In this document: in pieces, positions 29,601 to 30,124 of the stretch
How the letters are laid out: each line of letters starts with the position of its first letter
Numbering within the stretch: position 1 is the stretch's first letter
Source: Asterionellopsis glacialis
Taxonomy: Eukaryota; Bacillariophyta; Plagiogrammaphyceae; Rhaphoneidales; Asterionellopsidaceae
Reading direction: 5' to 3'
Length of the DNA: 30,124 nucleotides
NCBI GenBank assembly: GCA_014885115.2
Contig: WKLE02001323.1
Coordinates: 1 to 30,124, forward strand
Made by a program: the position numbers and the translations under genes
The notes under the pieces: generated by a model
What the model saw: the letters and a program-made list of their open reading frames with translations, nothing else
Databases searched by the model: none
What the model was told of the DNA's origin: nothing

Positions 29601-30124
29601 TCCATGATTGGTTGTGCAAAAATTCTATGACATCATTCCATATTAAATTAATATCAATACTATAAAAAAATATTCAATCCGAACGCTGACATTTACTTGG
29701 CCAGAAAAATAGATGAGACCTACATTGTCTACGCTATGTAGACTCTACAGGAAGCTTGCCAATACTGAATCCTGACACTTTTATCATAGGGGAGAAACCT
29801 ATACACTCTGGGCAATAGTAAATAATAAATAGTGTCACAGTAGCACATCAGAACACCATTATCCACCAGTCCAGACCTAAGTCTGTCCTTCACAGCAATA
29901 ATTCTGTCTGTCCACATAATTTTTTGACTAACTGATAGAAATATGTCTGTGAGTTGATTTATCATGTCATGAACTGAAAGAATGGCTGGCTCATCACCTA
30001 TTTAGTGCTCACTAGTCACTATCGTCATTGGGCTGTGTATTATTTCCTTCATTTTAAGTCCCATATTTTGGCCTCATCAAGCACATTTTTTCAGTTCATG
30101 ACAAAAAAAGTCTCTCATCACATG
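26650..30124. other. AT-rich tract without genes
   Basis: About 3.4 kb in which sample lines are near 27-30% G+C. Open frames are short and of low complexity on both strands. It contains the repeat described at 27313-28137 and several TACTGTAC sites. A 78-residue minus frame at 29729-29965 is the least random-looking but is not recognised. Confidence 0.5.
27313..28137. repeat. Two-copy tandem repeat of about 400-413 bases
   Basis: Copy 1 (about 27313-27730) and copy 2 (about 27731-28137) share long stretches, for example AGAATTGTCCAACTTAACAA, GAACTCTCCAGATGACA and AATATAGAGGCTATGAA at both ends. Spacing of matching points is 413 bases near the start and 400 at the end, so copy 2 has net small deletions. 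Confidence 0.85.

Noticed and set aside
29729..29965. Minus-strand frame of 78 residues as a gene
   Set aside because: Some blocks (WTDRIIAVKDRL) look protein-like, but no family is recognised and it has no supporting context.

Overview
The window looks like nuclear DNA of a unicellular stramenopile alga, most likely a diatom. It holds one very large, almost intronless BEACH-family gene with a single GT-AG intron, set among decayed retrotransposons (two Ty3/gypsy types and LINEs with an endonuclease/exonuclease/phosphatase, EEP, domain) of the kind I associate with diatom genomes. The taxon is inferred from gene style and element types, not from a marker gene.

Layout. Positions 1-192 are the U3 end of an LTR in minus orientation. 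It abuts a broken Ty3/gypsy reverse transcriptase/RNase H fragment at 193-770. Positions 770-1888 are AT-rich spacer. The one clearly functional gene runs from 2186 to 13746: exon 1 is 2186-12205, a 98-base phase-0 intron is 12206-12303, and exon 2 is 12304-13746. It encodes a protein of about 3820 residues with an alpha-solenoid, a ConA-like domain, a PH-BEACH module, a BEACH domain and WD40 repeats, like WDFY3/ALFY or LvsA. A TATA-like box and a set of 12-base palindromic tandem repeats lie upstream of it.

From 13747 to about 25000 the sequence is mostly mobile DNA. There is a plus-strand LINE C-terminal scrap at 14285-14752 and an unrecognised ORF at 15486-15875. A minus-strand LINE (15860-24910, dead) is split by a complete but dead Ty3/gypsy element of 4739 bases (19287-24025). 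That element has TG...CA LTRs, a 5-base target duplication GGTCT, a polypurine tract, and remnants of gag, protease, RT, RNase H and integrase. From 24944 on there are an unidentified ORF, an (ATTC)n microsatellite, short tandem duplications and a very AT-rich tract of about 3.4 kb to the end of the window. That tract has a two-copy repeat of about 400 bases and a recurrent TACTGTAC motif but no convincing gene.

The most unusual observations concern the LTR family, seen in three copies (1-192 reversed, 19287-19792, 23583-24025). A hairpin near the LTR start keeps its pairing through compensatory substitutions. Paired CRE-like 8-mers look like CpG-decayed TGACGTCA sites. The primer-binding position carries a 12-base palindrome rather than a TGG-type site.
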